The notes under the pieces were generated by a model that saw only the letters and a list, made by a program, of their open reading frames with translations, had not been told where the DNA came from and searched no databases. The position numbers and the translations under genes are program-made. From positions 1-35,696 of the forward strand of contig JBOIEQ010000031.1 of NCBI GenBank assembly GCA_050741255.1: 35,696 nucleotides of DNA, read 5' to 3'. Source of the DNA: CAZXNF01 sp050741255. GTDB taxonomy: Bacteria > Pseudomonadota > Gammaproteobacteria > Burkholderiales > SG8-41. Positions 33,449-35,696 of the stretch are shown here, piece after piece. Positions within the stretch are counted from its first letter, which is position 1. Each line of letters starts with the position of its first letter.

Positions 33449-35134
33449 ATGAAACTCAGCAAAGGGTGCGGTCGCGCCCTGGTTCATGTTGCGCTGTGGG
33501 GACTGGGGGCGACGGTTTGTGTTGCGGCCGAGGGCACAGGCAAAGCCGCGTCGATTCCGACCGCGCGGTCGGCGGTGGAGAGCGGCCTGATCGGCCTCTT
33601 TCCGGCCACGGATTTCCGCCTCGTGCAGGGCGCCTGCGCGGACTGCGCTGCACCGCGCCAGGCGCTGTGGTACTTCCAGGATGACTTCGTGGCCGTGCCG
33701 CGCAAGGGCGTCGACAGCGTCGGCTATGACCTTGGGGTGCTACCGAAGGCGGCGGTGCAACGCTGGCACGCGGCGGCCACGCCGCGGGAACTGCAGGCGC
33801 GCCCGGCGATGGTGTGGATAGGGTCGCCCGAGGTCGTGGAAGGCGCGCGTCTGCTGCCTACCGGGGGCCGGTTGCGCCTGGCGGACGGCAGCACCGCCGG
33901 CTTCGGGGTGGTGCCCAAACTTCCGACCAATCGTTCCTATTACAACGAGGCCACGCAGCAGTTTTTTCAGCAGCGGCCGTTGCGGATCCGCGGCCGCGTG
34001 GAAGCTGCTCCCGCCGGCGCGATGCTGGTCGCCCGCACCGTGTGGCCCGAGGATTACGTGATCGATGCGCAGCGCGCGAAGCTCGTGCCGCTGGCCAACG
34101 GCGAGCAGATCGACCAACTGGTGCGGCAAGCCGGCGACTACGAGACGCGCCTGCTGTGGGAGCGCAATCCCGGACAGCCGCGCGACTGGTCGAAATTGAG
34201 CGCGCTGGGTCTGATGCTCAACGGCGCGCAGGGCGACGACGACGAGGCGCACGGCGGGCACTTCGGCATCGTCACGGGCCGCCTCGGCCCGCGCGGCGAA
34301 TGGGCCGAATGGCTGGTGAACAATTTCTACAATCTCGACAGCCATAGCGAGAAGGGCATCGTGGCGGCGATGGTGCCGATGGACAATTACCTGATGGATC
34401 TCAACAGCGGGCAGTCCTATTACCGCCCCTCGTACATGCTCGTCGCCTTGCTGCGCGACGACCGTGCGGCCTACGCCTACCAGGCGGCGATTGCCCGTGT
34501 GTTCAACCATTTCTACCGGCACGATTTCCGGTACCGGCATGCCGGGGCCAATTGCGCGGGCATCAGCATGGACACGCTGCGCGCGCTGGGGTGGCAGGTG
34601 CCCGTGCGCGGGCCCACCAGCTACGCCAAGGCGGCAGTGGCCTACCCGTACATGGCGATCAAGGAAGGCAGCCTCGACAGCGGCCGCCAGGCCTTCGATT
34701 ACCTGCGGGAAGAGCGGACACGCCTGTACCCCGCGGTGGCGTTCGACGCGGCGGGCATGGACCTGCTGCGACTGGCCACAGGATCCGTTGACGGGCGCGC
34801 GCTGAGCGCCTACGAGCGCATGCTGGCCGAGGACCTTGAAGCCATTGTGTTCGTGCGCATCCCGCAGATTCCGTCGAGCCGCGCGGCCGGCCAGTTTCCG
34901 GTCGCGTCCATCGACGAATACATGAAACGGGCGCCCGAGGACAAGTCGAAGTGGCAGATCGTGCCGGTGGAGCCGCGACCGTTTCCGCAGGAATTCATCA
35001 GCGCAGATACGGAGGCGGAACGCCTTGGCCATGCCGGGCTGGGGCTGGCGGGGGTCCTGCTGCTCGGCGGTGTCATGGGTATCGCGTGTGGTTGGCGCGC
35101 GATGCGGCGCAGGTCGGCGCGCCTGCGGCATTGA
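33449..35134 (+). CDS. Large periplasmic protein, possible permuted papain-like (DUF4105/LRAT/YiiX-type) fold
   Basis: The protein has about 561 residues. It has an N-terminal signal peptide (ending about TVCVAAEG), a periplasmic body and a C-terminal helix (about 529-548) followed by an Arg-rich tail, predicting an inner-membrane anchor. H271 in GGHFGIV and C369 in AGANCAGIS occur in the His-then-Cys order of circularly permuted papain-like enzymes, with a conserved-looking NNFYNLDSHSEKG between them. This assignment is by motif only. ATG 33449 (or 33446) follows GGGGAG; a GTG at 33338 overlapping the previous stop is possible but would put 37 residues before the signal peptide. Substrate unknown. 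Confidence 0.72.
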   Translation: MKLSKGCGRALVHVALWGLGATVCVAAEGTGKAASIPTARSAVESGLIGLFPATDFRLVQGACADCAAPRQALWYFQDDFVAVPRKGVDSVGYDLGVLPKAAVQRWHAAATPRELQARPAMVWIGSPEVVEGARLLPTGGRLRLADGSTAGFGVVPKLPTNRSYYNEATQQFFQQRPLRIRGRVEAAPAGAMLVARTVWPEDYVIDAQRAKLVPLANGEQIDQLVRQAGDYETRLLWERNPGQPRDWSKLSALGLMLNGAQGDDDEAHGGHFGIVTGRLGPRGEWAEWLVNNFYNLDSHSEKGIVAAMVPMDNYLMDLNSGQSYYRPSYMLVALLRDDRAAYAYQAAIARVFNHFYRHDFRYRHAGANCAGISMDTLRALGWQVPVRGPTSYAKAAVAYPYMAIKEGSLDSGRQAFDYLREERTRLYPAVAFDAAGMDLLRLATGSVDGRALSAYERMLAEDLEAIVFVRIPQIPSSRAAGQFPVASIDEYMKRAPEDKSKWQIVPVEPRPFPQEFISADTEAERLGHAGLGLAGVLLLGGVMGIACGWRAMRRRSARLRH

Positions 35135-35137
35135 TCG

Positions 35138-35157
35138 ACCGGGGCAGGGGCCCCGGT
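35138..35157 (+). terminator. GC-rich stem-loop after the periplasmic protein gene
   Basis: ACCGGGGC (35138-35145) pairs perfectly with GCCCCGGT (35150-35157) over a 4-nt loop, three bases after the stop codon. It is followed by TGTTG rather than a full T-tract, so termination may be partial. It separates this gene from the transporter that starts 30 nt later. Confidence 0.5.
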
Positions 35158-35187
35158 TGTTGCGCACACGTTTCAGGGAGCGGTCGC

Positions 35188-35696
35188 ATGTCTCAGGGTA
35201 GCCAGTTCGCACTGCTGCGGGAGCGCCGCTTCCTGCCGTTTTTCTGCACCCAGTTCCTGGGGGCGTTCAACGACAACGTCTACAAGAACGCGCTCGTCAT
35301 CCTGCTCGCTTTTCACGCGGCGGGAATGACGGCCATGAATCCGGCCATGCTGGTCAACATCTGCGCGGGGCTGTTCATCCTGCCGTTCTTCCTGTTCTCC
35401 GCCACCGCCGGGCAACTGGCCGACAAGTACGAGAAGTCGCGCATCATCCGGCTGGTCAAGCTGTTCGAGATCGGGATCATGGTCGTGGGGGCGGTCGGTT
35501 TCCTGACCCGCGATCTGACCCTGCTCATGATCGCGCTGTTCGGCATGGGCGCGCACTCGACGATGTTCGGCCCGGTCAAGTACGCGATCCTGCCGCAGCA
35601 ACTGCGGCCGGAGGAGCTGATCGGCGGCAACGGGCTGGTCGAGAGCGGAACCTTTATCGCGATCCTGATCGGCACCATACTCGGCGGCGTGCTGAT
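35188..35696 (+). CDS. MFS transporter of LplT/Aas type, truncated by window end
   Basis: 169 codons are visible with no stop. The segment FFCTQFLGAFNDNVYKNALV is the hallmark of LplT-like lysophospholipid flippases and of the larger fusions with an acyl-glycerophosphate acyltransferase domain. Several membrane helices and the MFS loop-2-type GQLADKYEKSRIIRLVK follow, then MFGPVKYAILPQ, a conserved loop of this family. Whether the acyltransferase domain is fused downstream cannot be seen. ATG 35188 has GGGAG 7 nt upstream. The likely role is membrane phospholipid remodelling. Confidence 0.88.
   Translation, partial: MSQGSQFALLRERRFLPFFCTQFLGAFNDNVYKNALVILLAFHAAGMTAMNPAMLVNICAGLFILPFFLFSATAGQLADKYEKSRIIRLVKLFEIGIMVVGAVGFLTRDLTLLMIALFGMGAHSTMFGPVKYAILPQQLRPEELIGGNGLVESGTFIAILIGTILGGVL

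Overview
The window is GC-rich, densely coded proteobacterial chromosome, most likely from a betaproteobacterium of or near the Burkholderiales. The evidence is two Bug-type tricarboxylate-transporter binding proteins with TctA/TctB, a YheS-type ABC-F protein, the metG/apbC divergence followed by dcd, and a Pseudomonas/Burkholderia-type lysine/arginine/ornithine decarboxylase. This taxonomic call is inference from gene content. I see no rRNA, tRNA, CRISPR array, transposase or phage gene, and no gene-free stretch longer than about 200 bases.

Region 1 (1-13954) looks like an accessory catabolic island for an unidentified, probably unsaturated or cyclic organic acid. On the plus strand it holds a TIM-barrel sugar-phosphate-isomerase-like protein, a CysB-like LysR regulator, an RraA-type aldolase, four tightly coupled genes for a succinate dehydrogenase/fumarate reductase-like membrane complex, an enolase-superfamily enzyme, an Old Yellow Enzyme, a divergent SDR and two Bug solute-binding proteins. 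Converging on them from the minus strand are tctB, tctA and a two-module VOC protein. The set reads as uptake (Bug + TctAB), redox and isomerisation steps, and a retro-aldol step. The SDH-like complex keeps the FAD-linking His and several catalytic residues but lacks two substrate-site histidines of the family. Its iron-sulfur subunit has an extra Cys that predicts a [4Fe-4S] rather than [3Fe-4S] third cluster. It is the best candidate here for an undescribed enzyme system.

Region 2 (14123-24910) is mostly housekeeping: yheS, a lipoprotein of unknown function, then a long minus-strand run metG > SulP transporter > mandelate-racemase-type enolase > GIY-YIG protein > prfC > DUF938 methyltransferase. 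metG carries a palindromic repeat translated as a Pro-rich linker, has a 3' half of visibly lower GC, and is preceded by a 27-codon duplicate of its own 5' end.

Region 3 (24911-35696) has apbC, dcd, a PLP-dependent basic amino acid decarboxylase and a PaaK-like adenylate-forming protein on the plus strand; thyA, folA and a Sel1-repeat protein on the minus strand; and an ArsR-type regulator, a small membrane protein, a large periplasmic protein with a possible His/Cys active site, and the start of an LplT/Aas-like transporter at the right edge. Two intergenic elements built from 7-base tandem units in inverted orientation lie before dcd and before folA. The second appears to supply the ribosome binding site, start codon and first residues of dihydrofolate reductase. 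A 24-bp near-perfect hairpin separates the PaaK-like and Sel1 genes.
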